The notes under the pieces are model-generated. The model ran no database searches. It was not told the origin of the DNA and saw only the letters and a list, made by a program, of their open reading frames with translations. The position numbers and the translations under genes were made by a program. Shown piece by piece: positions 12,598 to 25,877 of a DNA stretch of 64,000 nucleotides (the first letter of the stretch is position 1; each line of letters begins with the position of its first letter). Origin of the DNA: Vitis vinifera (taxonomy: Eukaryota; Streptophyta; Magnoliopsida; Vitales; Vitaceae); the NCBI RefSeq assembly GCF_030704535.1, contig NC_081812.1, forward strand, positions 22,295,501 through 22,359,500. The letters are read 5' to 3'.

Positions 12598-12835
12598 TTT
12601 TTTTTTGTTTGTTTGATAGGTAAAAGAAGCTATCATTCAAAGGGCCAATAAGGCAGGAAAACCCTATTATATATTATGTATATAAAAAACATCCCACCCA
12701 TCAAAAGGCAAACAAACACCGTATCAGTCCACCTCTACCAATAAAGCAGTTAAAAAAGAGACAAATTCCACTCCCTTAAATATCAATGTCTTTCACAAAA
12801 GAGTTTCTGCCATGTGGAAACCCCATTATTTGAGG
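12598..12835 (-). mobile_element. possible LINE 3' fragment, reverse orientation
   Basis: Starts with a T run followed by GATAGGTAAAAGAAGC, the mirror of a LINE tail ending in poly(A). Similar in style to the better-supported fragment at 57936-58246. The far end is not defined. Confidence 0.3.
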
Positions 12836-12847
12836 GGCTTAGGTAGG

Positions 12848-13148
12848 CTCTGTTTGGATTGACTTCTTAGAAGTCAAAAGCTTTTTTTTAAGCTCAATAA
12901 GAGCTTCTAAGTCTGTTTCGTTGATTTTGTTCAAAGAGCTTATGACTTATAAATAAATAAATAAAAACTTAATATGGAAGTTAAGAAAATGTTACTTATT
13001 GTAGAAGCTTTATTTTGGCTTATGTAAGAAGTTCTTTCATATTTAATAAAACTTTTATAATACTAATGTTGCCATTTGAAAATTATGACTTTGGCTTCAT
13101 CTTCCGGTTAAAGCCAAAAATATGAAGCTATTCCAAATGATGCCCTAT
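12848..13148. mobile_element. hAT-style MITE in the RING-gene intron
   Basis: The left end GGCTCTGTTTGGATTGACTT and the reverse complement of the right end (GGGCATCATTTGGAATAGCTT) resemble each other, and the inside is palindromic around AGAAGTC/AAGCTT motifs. No ORF. Borders approximate. Confidence 0.4.
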
Positions 13149-13241
13149 AAATGTAGGGGAAAACATTAAAAAGTATCAACTTGAAGCTATTCCAAATAAT
13201 GCCCTATAAATCTAGGGGAAAACATTAAAAAGGATCAACTT
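13124..13241. repeat. 59-bp tandem duplication
   Basis: Copies at 13124-13182 and 13183-13241 differ at only a few positions; each begins GAAGCTATTCCAAAT. The first copy overlaps the right end of the MITE at 12848-13148. Confidence 0.85.
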
Positions 13242-14342
13242 CTCAACAATTATGGCAGTCTTAACTCTCAACTGTGGGATACCAAGTGAGCTCTAAGAAG
13301 TTAACAAGAGAACTTGTTCATTATCACTTCTAAACCTATCTGACAATCAATGTGGTTTTCTGGTTCAATGAACCATGGCTTTATGCATTGAACAGTGTTC
13401 TATATTTTCTTGCATTGGGTGTTTCATCTCACAAGCATCCTATATAGTTAACTAGGGCAAAAAACTAATATTTATTCAATTATTAGAAGTTTCTGGGAAC
13501 AATTGAGAGGCATTTGACCAAGATTCATGTGGTGATCAGTTCAATTACTGAATCTTTGAGATTAGGATACTGTCACCGAAGTTGTGAGACCATAACTACA
13601 GACTATCCCCTTACAAATGATTTGTGACAGCATTTTACCTCTTTTTTTTTCTAAAATAAGACATCAGGGTTGAAGAATAACAACTACATGCACTGAGGCA
13701 GAGGGCCTGATGGATCAAAAAACAATAATTTTAGACAATAATTTGCAATTAGAGAAACTGACAAAAAGTCGAAACAATTTACATCATTTGATAATTATAT
13801 TCCTAAAAAAAATGTTAGGCAGGATTTTAAAATTTAGTGAAACCTTTTACGACCGACAATTTATGTTCACAATGGGGACAGTGGAGGACAACACTATCAA
13901 ATTCAAAACTAATCACCACTGAAAATCTTCAACCCCTTACCTGAAGACAAAAAAAAAAAAAAAAGGAAGGAAAGAAAGAAGGGGGAAAATTGAACGCATA
14001 CACGAAATTTCAAGTTTTCAACAAAAAGAGAAAAAAAAAAAAGGAAGAGAAAGCAAATATCACTCAAACAAATCCTCAGAGAAAGATAACCACGAGAGTT
14101 GCGGAGATCCTAATGAAACGAAGCATAAATGACAAACACAAAACTGATGGAGAAGATGAGCCAACTGACAAAGCTTGACAAAGCAAGCATAAAAGAAACA
14201 ATTTCAAAGCAAACATAGGAACACGGAGCTGGCACCTGAAACACAAAAAGGAAAAAAAAAATGATTTTGGGACAAAGGAAAGTCCCAGAATTATTGGAGG
14301 AGAGAAAGAGAGAGAGAAGGAGAGGAAGAGACACATCCATAC

Positions 14343-14440
14343 CTCGAAATCTGTTGGGATTATTAGGGTTAGGGTTAGGGTTAGGATGATGAAAAGAAAA
14401 CCCTAGCTCCGGAATGATGATGGGCGGCGATTCTGTAATG
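14343..14440 (-). promoter_or_regulatory. 5' UTR exon and telo-box promoter of the RING gene
   Basis: On the minus strand, AACCCTAACCCTAACCCTAA (14363-14385) is followed by a splice donor (CGAG then GTATGG, exon border 14343). Telo-boxes in this position are typical of plant genes expressed in dividing tissue. The stretch contains no ATG on the minus strand, so it can only be leader. It is probably joined to the coding exon ending at 11357. Upper border estimated. Confidence 0.5.
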
Positions 14441-17288
14441 CGAGAGGAAATATTCTGCCTTTTTTTCTTTTGGTCTGTTTGACAGAGAATGAAAGCCGTA
14501 TTATTGGGTAATTATTTAAGTGAAAAGAATAAAATACGCTATCCACCTATTCACTACTTCATACTCTGCTCCAAACATATCAATTTCCCAGATTTGGATC
14601 ACATTCATTACTGGGTATCAATCATAAAATACTCTCGCCACATCATCCTCCTCCTTTAAATAATATTAATAATTTCTTTTTAATCTGAAATTCATATAGA
14701 ATATAATTTTTTAAATTTAAATTTTATTTTCATTTTTTTAAATCTGAAATTTGTGGAATCTTTTTTTTTTTTAATTTATTTGTGTTCTCCCTCAATTAAA
14801 AAAAAAACACCTTCATCTTTCCACTTGTATGCATTAATTTAATTCAAATCTTATTCAAAGATAAAAACATATTTTTAATTACAAATAAATTAAAAAATAA
14901 AATCATAAATTATATTTTTTATAAAAAAGAAATACTATTTTAGTATATGTTAAAAACATAAAAATATTAACATCTTTCCTTTTTTTTTTTTTTAAGAATA
15001 ATAATTATTATTAATAATATTTTATTTAAAATAAATAACCAACCAAATTTAACATTTTTAACAATAAATAAGTAAGGTCTTTATTTAATACTCAATTATG
15101 AATATAATATTTTAAAATATTTTGATTTAATATGTAATTAATTAAATTGGTTTTTTGAATTCCATATTATTCTTAAAAATTAAAATTAATTTTAAACCTA
15201 CTATATATTTAAGATAATCAATATAATCAATACTCAAATGATCATATAAGCATGCAAAGAACACAATATTTTTTTTCTACGTGGAAAACACTTACACTAA
15301 CTGTTAAGATAAAAATCATAGGTTTAAACTTCGAATCTAAGAATATGTTTGGTACTGATTTTAAAAAATGTTTTTAACATTTTTAATGTTTGAAAAATAA
15401 ATATTTTCAAGTTTAGAAAGGTCGAAAACAATTTTTAAAATTACAATCAAACGCACTCTAGATCTACTATATAGATAAATCACACAAATTTACCAAATTG
15501 TTTTACCTTCAAAATTTACTTTCCAACACCTACAACTTGATCCAATAAAACAATTTTTGATTGCTCTAATAAATACACCTTAATCTCTTTAAGTTATTTT
15601 TAAAAATTTTTACACCCAATCCAATCACTTTAAGTCTTACTTAATTGGAGTTTATTTGCTTAATTCAAATATTTATAAAAATATAATATATGTAAAGAAA
15701 AAACTAACCAAGTCATTAAAATAAATTTTGCCTAATGACTTTTTAATATTATTAAGTTCCATCACTTTTTGGTATTAATTAAATCGGTTTTTTAATTTCA
15801 AATTATTTTGAAAAATTAATAAATTTTATGTATCAGTTATTTATTGATTTGGATTATATTTTCTTAATAAAAAATTTTTAAATTAAAAGAAATTTAGAAA
15901 AAAACACTTTTTATTTGAAGATTTTTGGTATTTGTCTTAGATAATTGAAAGAGAACAATAATAGTATCCAGTTTAATTTTATTTGTTTTTTTGTGTTTTT
16001 TTTTAATTTTTCTATATTTTTATTTTGTTTCTAAAAACCAATGAAAATAACTTCATTGTTTTCTATTTCACTTTGTTTCTAAAAACCGAATTAATTTTTT
16101 TATTTCACTTTGTTTTAAAAAATTGAAAGTAGAGAATAATGATCAAAGAGAGTTTTACTACTTATACAACTCCAACAATAAGGTGAAGTGATTTTTTAGT
16201 CTTTTAAGAGTTTATCAAATACCTAGGTTTGTTTGGTCGGATGATTAAAAAATAATTTTTTGCTTTTAAAAACAAAAATCTATTTTTAAAAATTTTCTAG
16301 GACTATTTGATTATTGTTCTTTATATCTAGCTTTTTTTTAAAAAAAAAAAAAAAGTAAAATAGAGAACAGATTTTTATAAAATAGATTAAAGTTTTCACC
16401 ATTTTTTTGTAACAAAAAGAAACCATTGAGAAATTTAAAAACCATAAAAAAAACAAATAAATTCGAACATCTTGTCACTCTTGCTTTTTGTTTTTTCCAT
16501 GGAAAAATTTTAAATATAATATTCCTTTAAATTACAAGTGTTTGTATGAATTTCTTTCAATTTAATAAAAATTTGTCATTAATCAAGTAAATTCAAAATC
16601 AAACTATACTTTTTATATAACATTTATTCATTTTTAAAAATCAATTTAATGAGTGCTAAAAAGTCATGCAACTCAACTAGTTTATTTTTTACATATTTTC
16701 ATAATTTTACAAAAAAATTTAACTGAACAAATAAATTTCAAATCAAATAAGATTTAATGTGTTAAATTCATTAACGAGTCTAATATTTTTTTTAAATAAC
16801 TTAGAAACCCAAATAGTAATTTAATTAATACTATAAATTTCTAAACAAAAATTAATTTAAAACAACTTTATTGTTTATCTTTTACATAAAATCATATTTA
16901 ATGCATTAAATTCATTAATAAGAATAATAATTTTTAAAATAATTTAAAACTCAAATAGCGAACCAATTAATATAAAAAAATTATGGACAAAAATTTGTTT
17001 ATAATGATTTTATTATTATTTTTTACACATAATCATATTTTTATAAATTGTTTCACTAGACAAATGAACTTCAATACAAACAATACTTTGTATTGAATTT
17101 ATTAATGAGTCAACTTAAAAACGATTTTTAAAAATAAGTATAAGAAAATATGATCAAATCGACCCTTAATTTTTGTATCAAAGCATTTACAAAATTAAGA
17201 AACATTTATAGCTATTTTCAAATTCATTTTCGTTCTTAACACCTTATTAATTCAACTTTTATTATAAATTTGCATCATCTTTTGTTTT

Positions 17289-17427
17289 TTTGATATTTTT
17301 TATTATTCTAAAAATAATATGTTAATATCAATCGATATAACTAAAATAAACTTATTATCGATAAGTTTGATTTAGTTATATTGATTAATATTAATAGGTT
17401 ACTTTTAGTTTAATAGAAAAAATCAAA
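17289..17427. repeat. imperfect inverted repeat (foldback MITE)
   Basis: Two arms of about 65 bases, each side of about 17357, mirror each other with mismatches. Centre CTTATTATCGATAAG; the arms share TATAACTAAA and ATTAATATTAATC-like blocks. Non-coding, probably a MITE or its remains. Confidence 0.6.
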
Positions 17428-17527
17428 ATATTCAATTAAAAAACAAACACCAACTAGTCATATACTTTTCTATAAATGATTTGATTTTTTAAAAAACATA
17501 ACTAATCACATTACATGAATTTTATCT

Positions 17528-17530
<3 letters not shown>

Positions 17531-17562
<32 letters not shown>
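17531..17562. repeat. (TA)n microsatellite
   Basis: Sixteen TA units without interruption. Confidence 0.95.
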
Positions 17563-17567
<5 letters not shown>

Positions 17568-18850
17568 GATTAAAATAAAATAAAACAATTTAAAAAGTAA
17601 AATAATAAAGTAGATAGAGATATAAAATATAAATTATGATGATAAGGATGAAATCTAATTTATGGTAAATGAAAAAAAAAAACTGAACATATAAAAAAAT
17701 TAAGGTAAATATACTCCAATGATGACTTTTATTTAATTATTTTTAATATTTTATTTCATTTTTAAAATAACTTTATTTTTATTTTAACAAAGTTTATTTT
17801 TCTAATAGTAAAAAGATTTTTTAAAAATTTATTTAAAGAAATACGATAAATTGCTAAAAATATGTGGTGGCAAGATTTTATGAATTGTCTTTTATGAAAA
17901 ATATAGAAAAAGAAATCTCAATTTTTATAAATCAGTTTTATTTTCATTTATTGAAAAGTATTTTTAAAATATGTGTATTTTTTTTATAAATGAGATAATT
18001 ATTTTCTAAAAGACACCTTTACTTATAACATTAAGTAAATTTATAAAAAAAATAATAATTTATCATTTTAATTTGATAAAATTATCTTACAAATAAATAT
18101 ATTATAATTTTTTTTATAATATAATATGATATACAAACCATTTTAAAAAAATTATCCAGAATTCTCAAATAGTAAATAAAATGTTTTTAATTATCTAATT
18201 AATAATGATTTTATATATTGAATCTTCCAATTTTTTTAATAAAATTGAATAAAATTTTTATTAATTAACATCAACAATAAAATAAGAAATTTTAAAAATT
18301 AATCATACAATTAAATCTAAAATATTTAAAAATGAAATACAATTAAAACAAAAAAAAACACTTAAAAATTAAAAGAAATGAAATATTGATTTTCATTGTA
18401 TTTCCAACTCTTTCTTGAATCTATTTTTTTTTATAGTGTGATTTAGAGAAGTGAAAATTTATATTTTATTTTTATATTTTTTCATTTAAAGTTTTTTTTT
18501 TGTTTTAATTGTATTTTTAATTTTTAATATTTTCAATTGGTGTTGTTAACCTCAGGTCATTTCAAGTGATAATTATTTGAATTATGAAAAAAAATAGATA
18601 TATTTTAAATATTTTTATATGGGTGAAGATAAAACTGTTACGATTTTTTTTTTTAAATTAGTGAGTAAAAATCCACTCTTCCTTTATGGAAGAAGTGCCC
18701 CCTTTATTACACATTAATATCGTTAAATTATTTGGTTTTATATGCTAAAATTAATAAGATTTTTGCAGACACATGATAAGAAATATCTCAAGAGTAGTAA
18801 AATATTATTACAACTGAATATATAAAAAAAATGATAGAAAATATTTTTAT

Positions 18851-21370
18851 TTCCACACATCACTGCTCCTGTCTCCTTTTCAGTTTTCACTTTCTTCAAC
18901 ACCCATATGCACTGTCACTACCGTTATGGGCAAAAAAGAGTCCAAGTTTTAGCTCCATTGCAATCTGTTCTTGTTGAATTGGAGCTGCTGCATTTCTTCT
19001 CTAGAATTCAGTTTTGGGCTTTAACCAAACTTCTGTGAAAGCTCATATTCTTATTCTTATTAGGGTTATTTTTATCTTTGCAGAAATCTAAGGCAGATGG
19101 GGGCCATAAAAGCCTTTAAATTCAGAAACTGTGAGTTCCCAGAGATCTCACTGTTGGATTTTTAAAGCTTAGATTCATCCATTAACATGGGTAGTATCAT
19201 CTTGAAAAGCTTGTGCTAAAGGGTTGCCATTTCCAAGAGATTTCTGTGATGGGTCATGATATTGTGGTCAATCTGATCTTTTAAAAGGGATCTTTTGTTC
19301 AGGAAAAAAAAAATGAGAGCTTCTAGATATTCTTTCCTTGGGTTTTCTAGTATTATACCTGTTTGCTACCTTTTGGTTAATTTTGAATCTCCAACTTTCA
19401 AAAGGAGGCCCAGTTAGAGAGACCTAGAGTTCTCTTTTAAGGTTGAAAGGAGAGGAAAAGAAAGGATGTGAACCAACAAAATAGGATAAAACAATAAGAA
19501 CAGAGCCTACCAATCTTCCTCACACGGAGTTGAAAAAATAGAGATATATTTATGCACGAGTTGATCAAAAAAGAATTTGAGCCACACAAATTTTATTCTT
19601 ACCTGAAAAGGGCAAGTAAAGCCACTCTCTCCCTCAAATTTATGGGATGCAGAATCTGTCTCTTGGGTTAAGTGAAGAGCAAGAATTTGAGGACCCACTT
19701 GCAGTTACCTATGATGGCCCTTTGTAGCTCTTCTTAATACTTAATACATATGAAGATGATACGATGAGCAGAAGAGTCGCCCCTTTTACCCTAACTGAGA
19801 TCTTCCCAATGGAGTGTTTAAAATTTGTTTATCTAATTTTTGACCAAACACTTGTCCTTTCCCAATTCAATAACTATACAACAAAACAAAATTGGATTAG
19901 AGATAAAAGTGATCATGTGCTATGCTGCAGTGCTCCTGAAAAGCCCATCTGCCTTGCTTTTTCTTCTGTTGAATAAAGGGAAATTATCGTTAAGGCGGAT
20001 TAAGATTAAATTACTCAAGAGTTGGGCGTGGTTGGGTATCATCCATAGGATGGAATTAAGGGTTTTATGTATTAGCTTTTGCCTGATCACTTGATCTCTC
20101 ATTGTGCAACTAAAGACAAAGCTTTCTTTGTCTAATAAATGCAGCTGCAGTCTCAGGATAATACCACTCTTATGTCAATCCCTTTTCTTTCCATCTACTT
20201 GCACAAGTCCTTTCCATGTCTTCAACTTTTTCTTTTTCATTTTGAGTTGGATTTGTTATTTCTTTTGGCCATCTGCTTCTTCTGTTGCTTCAGTCATTGA
20301 TCAGCTATCATAGACAGTGAGTGAGACCCACTTAAGGATAAGGTGCAGATGGGGGTGTAGTTTTAGATTTTAGTTTTCTACTCTTTCATGAAGGAATTAA
20401 TACCATAAACCATATGGTTTTAAGGCCTTAAGGGGTGATGAGATTGATATCTTTGAGTGAACACATTTCATTCCCATGTATGGTTCATTGATTTAACTAA
20501 ATTTATCTTGATGAGGGGGACAGTACTCTCTTTTTGGCAAACCAAGGAACATGGGCCTTGGGGGAGAGAAGAATCCAGACTATATTTTCTATTGAGTGCT
20601 AAAGCAAAGGGCCAATGCCCCACAAAACAGGCCTTGATCCTCGAGTCCCTCACTTCCCTAGATTAATCGTTTTTGCAGGACTCCACTGCACTGCCCCTTA
20701 TATGTTTCCTCCCCACATTTATTTTCCTCTCCTGCAACATTCATCTGAAATGGACCCCTTTTTTCTTGCCTCTGCAGTGAATATAAGTTCTTCCAGGAAA
20801 ACACGAGCATCCATTATTACTGTACTACATTGCAGAATGCTCCCTCCCAGGCAAAATATATGTAATAATTTATTTCATTTCAATTTTACAGAAGATATTA
20901 CCATTCTTCCTTTTTGTATATACATACACTGTTATTCTTCGGATGTATGCAAGTTTATTATTTACTCCTACTGCAGTCTATCCTATCCACAAGGCAAGTG
21001 GCCCCATAGGACCCAAAAAACATTTAGCTTCCATACCACCATTCTGATGCAATAAATCGAACTTTAACATTGCCCATCTGAGCGTGTTGGTGTTTGGTTG
21101 ATTGTGAACTCATCAATGACTCTGGAAGTTTTTCTATTTGAGCAGCACTCAAGTTGGGCTACTTTAAAATTATATATTGACCTAATTTTTCCTTTCTTGG
21201 CAATATGTTCTAATGAGAGGCATGGAAGGAACCTTATCGCTTTATGTCACTGGCCAACGTTAGATCTTTGTAAGAGCTGTCCTCATCACCTCGATTTAAG
21301 ATAATGCATAAAATTTGCAGCAGTTCATCAATAATAGCTCCATCCATCCAGCCATTGCTTCTCCTCCTCC
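18851..21370. other. less AT-rich spacer upstream of MIR169
   Basis: Base composition becomes more balanced from 18860 and contains pyrimidine tracts typical of leaders, but no frame with recognisable protein. It could hold a non-coding transcript or distal MIR169 promoter. I see no second miR169 copy. Confidence 0.4.
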
Positions 21371-21379
21371 CTTCACTTC

Positions 21380-21387
21380 TATATAAA
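21380..21387 (+). promoter_or_regulatory. TATA box of the MIR169 primary transcript
   Basis: TATATAAA lies about 190 bases before the hairpin, followed by a pyrimidine-rich stretch suitable for initiation near 21410-21420. A plausible Pol II promoter for the pri-miRNA. Confidence 0.6.
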
Positions 21388-21570
21388 AGCTTCATCAACC
21401 TCCTCCTTCCTTTTCATCCGTACTTCCCCTTTTCCATTTGGTTCTCCGTCCCCCCTCTCTCTCTTCCCTGGTGTATTTTCTGCATCTCCATTTTAGCCCA
21501 TTGCTCGCAAGGCATAGCAGCTGTTTCTGCTAGGGTTATCATCTCTCTCACCCGCAGCCTTGCATGTAGG

Positions 21571-21695
21571 CTCAGAAAGTATGGTGCAGCCAAGGATGAC
21601 TTGCCGACTCTCTACTTAGCCATCTGCCTTTCTCCAAGGAGGCTTGCAGTACTGATGAAGCCGGCAAGTTGTCTTTGGCTACATGCTTCTTTCTG
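21571..21695 (+). ncRNA. MIR169: MIR169 precursor hairpin
   Basis: The 5' arm at 21587-21607 is the 21-nt miR169 (CAGCCAAGGATGACTTGCCG followed by A), identical to the miR169a form I know. The 3' arm at 21663-21683 begins GGCAAGTTGTCTTTGGC and is the passenger strand; the two pair with 2-nt 3' overhangs and a few mismatches, as expected for a DCL1 product. The lower stem continues (AGAAAGTATG with CATGCTTCT) and the loop is about 55 nt. miR169 directs cleavage of NF-YA mRNAs and acts in drought, nitrogen and developmental responses; no NF-YA lies in this window. Which numbered family member this is cannot be told from sequence alone. Confidence 0.96.
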
Positions 21696-23184
21696 CTCCT
21701 CATGCTAGGCTTTTGGTGATAATTAATAATACTTGGAGGCAGCTTCTTCGAAGGCTTGACCTGCTCTCTACAGCGTAAATCTTATTGTGGCTAAGAATCA
21801 TAATTAATTGTTGTTTCTTCCTGCATTGTCCGAGATCAAGACCTCACGATCGATTTATCTCTATTATGTGCCGCAGCACTGATCTCTTTCTCTAACCAGA
21901 AATCAGTCTAGTGACGAAGTTACTTTTAGCATCATGTGATCTTTAATTTGTTGGGACGAGGTACATTTGCCAAATCCCTTCTGTTTATGCTTTAACTTCT
22001 CGGTTTTTCTGTTGATTCAATGCTTTTGCTAAGATGTGTTGTGCATTCGTTAGACTAAACCTTTTAGATCATGTTCAATGTGTCAATTTTCTATGGATTT
22101 ACGAGTTTCTACCTTAATTAATTCCAAATTAGCGGTTGCCACCAGCCAATATTTAAGCCATTTGACAACTGTTTGATATTAGACTGAATTGATTAGAAAA
22201 CATTGATCATTGTAAAATCATTCATCTAGTCTCATAATGTAAGGTGGTCAAGCCATAAAACCTAAAGAAGGTTTCAGTCTATTCTATCATTTTAGTATTT
22301 CTTTGAGTGGAAAAAAGTGTATGAGCCTCTGCTGCTGCCTGGTTTTGTTGTTGGTTTCTTGAATGCATGCTTGGACAAGTTTTCTCTCTTTCTTTTTGGG
22401 CTTCAAATGGCCAACTGGGGAACCTGCATGACTACACTGAGAGATATGCAAATTAGGAAACATTTGCTCTTCTTAAGAGATAAAAACACCAGGCGGCTGG
22501 TGACTGATACAAGAATATATAGCTTCCTGAATTTGGACATGTTCAGAAGCCTGCAGCTTGGCTTGGGCTCCCCCCAAATTGATGGCGAATTACCTAGGAG
22601 AAAAAATTCAATTCTTAACATAGTGGCTGCTTTGATAGTAAAAGTTCCTTTGTAGCTTTCATGTTGTATGATTTCTTATATATAGTCAAGCAGATTCATC
22701 TTTTTTTCAAGTTTGCTTCTGGTCAAGTATGCTTTATCATAACCTCAACATGCTTGGGCCTGGCTCAAGCAACGAGTCTACCCATAGATGGGCCTCCTCC
22801 AATCTTGGGCCTGAGTTTACAAGTATAAAGCCTGCACTATACGCATCAAATTGATTGAGCTCAGCCTTGGTCCAACAAATGGGATATTTTAATGCTAAGC
22901 GCCACACGAGAAAGGTACGTGGGTGTGACCCAACAGGAGAGGTTGAGACTTGAGACACATGACATCTTGTTTAAAAAAGGCCTGGTATCACATTCGGCAA
23001 TCAATTATCTTAATAAATTGTTAGGATTTGAGTCGCTGATGTCCCTTCAAATGAGGCTCCGTATCATATTTCACAACCAATTTTTTAAAAAGTTTAAGCG
23101 ATTGGCTCAACGTCATATTCCTCAACCAATTTACTTAAAACTTAAGTTATCAATATTTAAATCATCTTCGAAAAATCAATTTAA

Positions 23185-23643
23185 TAGATTAGTGAGTGCT
23201 TGATAAATCAATTTAATAACTTAAAGTGATTTAATAACTTAATTTAAATTATTAAATAAATTAAGTATGTATGATAATATGATTTAATAGTATGACTTAA
23301 AAGTTAAAAACAACTGTTAAGTAAAAATAATTTATTTGTTCTTAATTCTACATCTTTATTTTACTTTTTTACCTTCGTTTGCTCTAATTATCTACATTAT
23401 CTCTTTTTTTACTCCTCCACCTTTATTGTTACTTAACCTAATTTACTCTAATTATAATTTATGAGAATAAATATATCAATTTGATAATTTAAAATATGTT
23501 TTAAATTAATTTCATCAAACAACCTTAATACTTAAAGTAAAAATTAAGTAATAAGTTTTAATTTTACAATTTAAGTATAATTTGATTTAAAGTCAACTTA
23601 ATTCATTAAGTAATAAATATCAAGTTTTACCAAACACCTCTTA
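23185..23643. mobile_element. MITE, GTGTTTGGTAAA-type ends
   Basis: The left end AGTGCTTGATAAATCAATTT mirrors the right end, whose reverse complement is GGTGTTTGGTAAAACTTGAT. The interior is dense in TTAAGT/ACTTAA palindromes. A related, more decayed copy follows directly. Confidence 0.5.
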
Positions 23644-24280
23644 ATGACTTACTTAAGTTATTAAATAGATTAAACATGTTTGATAAAATAATTAATGAGG
23701 ATGTTTATTTTTTTTAGCTTTTTGCTTAAAACAATTTACTTTTAGACTTTAGATTGTTTATTTTTCTATTTTTTTTATGACTTATTATAAACTTTTTACT
23801 AAATGGAAAAAACAATATGTTGATTTTTTTGTTTTGTTTTTGCTTTTTAATGCTTAATAGAAATAAAATATTATCCAAGAGAAAAAAAAACCCTAATACT
23901 TAACATTATTAAGCATTAAAATTCTATTTAAAATTAAGTAAAAAAAACAAATACCGCCTTAGTTTTGATTTCAAATCTCCTTTGTCGTCTTTGTTTTGTT
24001 TAGGGAGATAATATTTTACAACTATAACTTTACATTCACATATCATCTTTTATAATAAATATTTTTATAAATATCCTTTGTATTTATAATACTTTAAATT
24101 GATATTTAACAAATAAATTTATTATTTAAAATTAGTGAAAGGATAATTATTATCAAACAACTTTAATATTTAATACTTAAAATAAAAATTAAATAATAAT
24201 TTTTAAGTTAATAATTTAACTTAAAATTAACTTAAATTATTAAGTAATAAACATTACATTTTAACGAATACCCTCTTATC
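23644..24280. mobile_element. second MITE copy with a nested MITE
   Basis: The right end (AATTATTAAGTAATAAACAT ... CGAATACCCTCTTA) repeats the right end of the preceding element. It is interrupted at about 23696-23960 by another inverted-repeat element whose ends are AGGATGTTTATTTTTTTTAG and the complement of GGCGGTATTTGTTTTTTTTA. Confidence 0.45.
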
Positions 24281-25045
24281 ACAACCAGTATCATTCTTTC
24301 TCATAATAATATTGAAAACATTTAAGTATTTTTATCACAAGGTTAGTAATGAAAAACAACTTTACTTTGAATAATCAATGGACCTTAACTTGATAGTCTA
24401 GTTTCAAATGGAAATGATATAACCAATTCACAAATCATTAATTTTCACTAAATACTAGGATGACAGTACTAAAAGCAAATTGAGTAAGGGAGAGGAAATG
24501 GAATGATACTTTCCAATGACCAAATAAATTTGTTGGGTCTTTGTTTTTTCTTTTCTTAATTTTATCTGTGGATAAAATTTAGAATATGCTTTAAAATAAG
24601 CTTAGATACTCAACCCCATTTTGGCTTCAATCTTTAATTGTTTTAAAATTAGACCAAATCACTAAATAAGTAATTAATAAATATAGTTTAGATTTGGTGT
24701 CACATGATCTAACACACAATCTAAACCGTTTAAATGTATGGTAAAACAAAGATTATTAAATGGTAATATAAATATATAAGACAAAGTAAATAAAAAAATC
24801 TAAATTAAAAATAATAAGATCATTTATAAGATATAAAGTAATGAACCAGTGATAATATTTTGTAATCGTCACTCTTAGGGTGGCCGGGAGGGCAAATAGG
24901 TTGGATCAGGTGGGGAAGAACATGGGCTTGAGGAATTGAACATGGGCCATAAAACTTTTGAAGTCCCATTTCTTTGTAGACCTAAATCCTATACGGCTAT
25001 ACCTAACCACACATATTCAAAATAAAAGAAGAGTGTGTGACATTG

Positions 25046-25080
25046 TTGAGTGTTGAGTGTTGAGTGTTGAGTGCTGAGTG
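25046..25080. repeat. GTTGAGT heptamer tandem repeat
   Basis: Five head-to-tail copies of the 7-mer GTTGAGT/TGAGTGT, the last with one change. Confidence 0.9.
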
Positions 25081-25877
25081 ACGTCCATTCAAGCCAATCT
25101 TTACACCGATGACAGCTGAGTAGTTAAAGATCTTAAACTTGATATGGACACATGGGATTGGGTGGGTGAGAAAGGGATAAGCCTTGAACGCGTGTGAAAG
25201 AAACATTACACAAAGAAATGAAAATTAGTAAATTGCAATGGACAGAGGACCCCCCACAGCGCATTAGCTTAGCGTGTCAAGGTAGGCAGGCCACGTTGAG
25301 GCCTCCACCCACATACACGCAACCTTATCCATCGCTTTGTAATGTAGCTTCCACCCTTAAACTCATCATCATCTACTCCTGTGGTCCAACACCCAAAAGC
25401 GACCCAATCCTTTTTCAAACAAATATTCATCCTCATACAATAGGCTACGTGGGAGATGCGAAGAATCCATCGCTGCAGGACTCCTGGAACCCACATTCCT
25501 TTACCAGAAGCTTTGATCGACAAGAAAAAGGAAAATATCAACAGGCCCACACAGAGAGAAAAAGAGAAAAAAGAAAAAGCAAAAGGGCTCTTATATTGAA
25601 GAAGCAAATAGAGGGGCACCCTATTTAGTATTTACAATCACAAGCGGCCAAAGAGCCAGTAAACTCAGCACACATCTATATTACCTCTTGATAGCTCCCA
25701 TAGATTAGCAGGCTTTGATCCAAAAAAATAAATCCAAACGCCTGCAACTCCATGGAGGCATACACTTGCTATGCCTTGGATTTTTTATGGTTTGTTAATT
25801 TCTAAACACGAATTATATGAACAAAAACACACACAACTGTACAGGGAAGGGATGAGATTGACTGTGGGGAATGCCGT

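Larger units (their letters stand above)
14441..18850. other. AT-rich intergenic desert
   Basis: More than 4 kb of very AT-rich DNA without a credible gene. It contains a foldback at 17289-17427, a TA microsatellite at 17531-17562 and a small inverted-repeat element near 15341-15459 (GTTTGGTACTGATTTT at left, ACAATCAAACGCAC at right). The composition suggests accumulated, decayed MITEs. Confidence 0.6.
21720..25877. other. AT-rich spacer with MITEs
   Basis: Remaining MIR169 transcript, then gene-free DNA. It holds two related inverted-repeat elements (23185-23643, 23644-24280), a nested third (23696-23960) and a heptamer repeat (25046-25080). No protein-coding frame I can support. Confidence 0.5.

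Noticed and set aside
14076-14340. minus-strand ORFs rich in Ser, Leu and Phe
   Set aside because: Produced by GA-rich DNA in the first intron of the RING gene; no conserved features.
22317-22655. 112-codon ORF after MIR169
   Set aside because: No similarity recognised, no promoter or splice context; probably chance.
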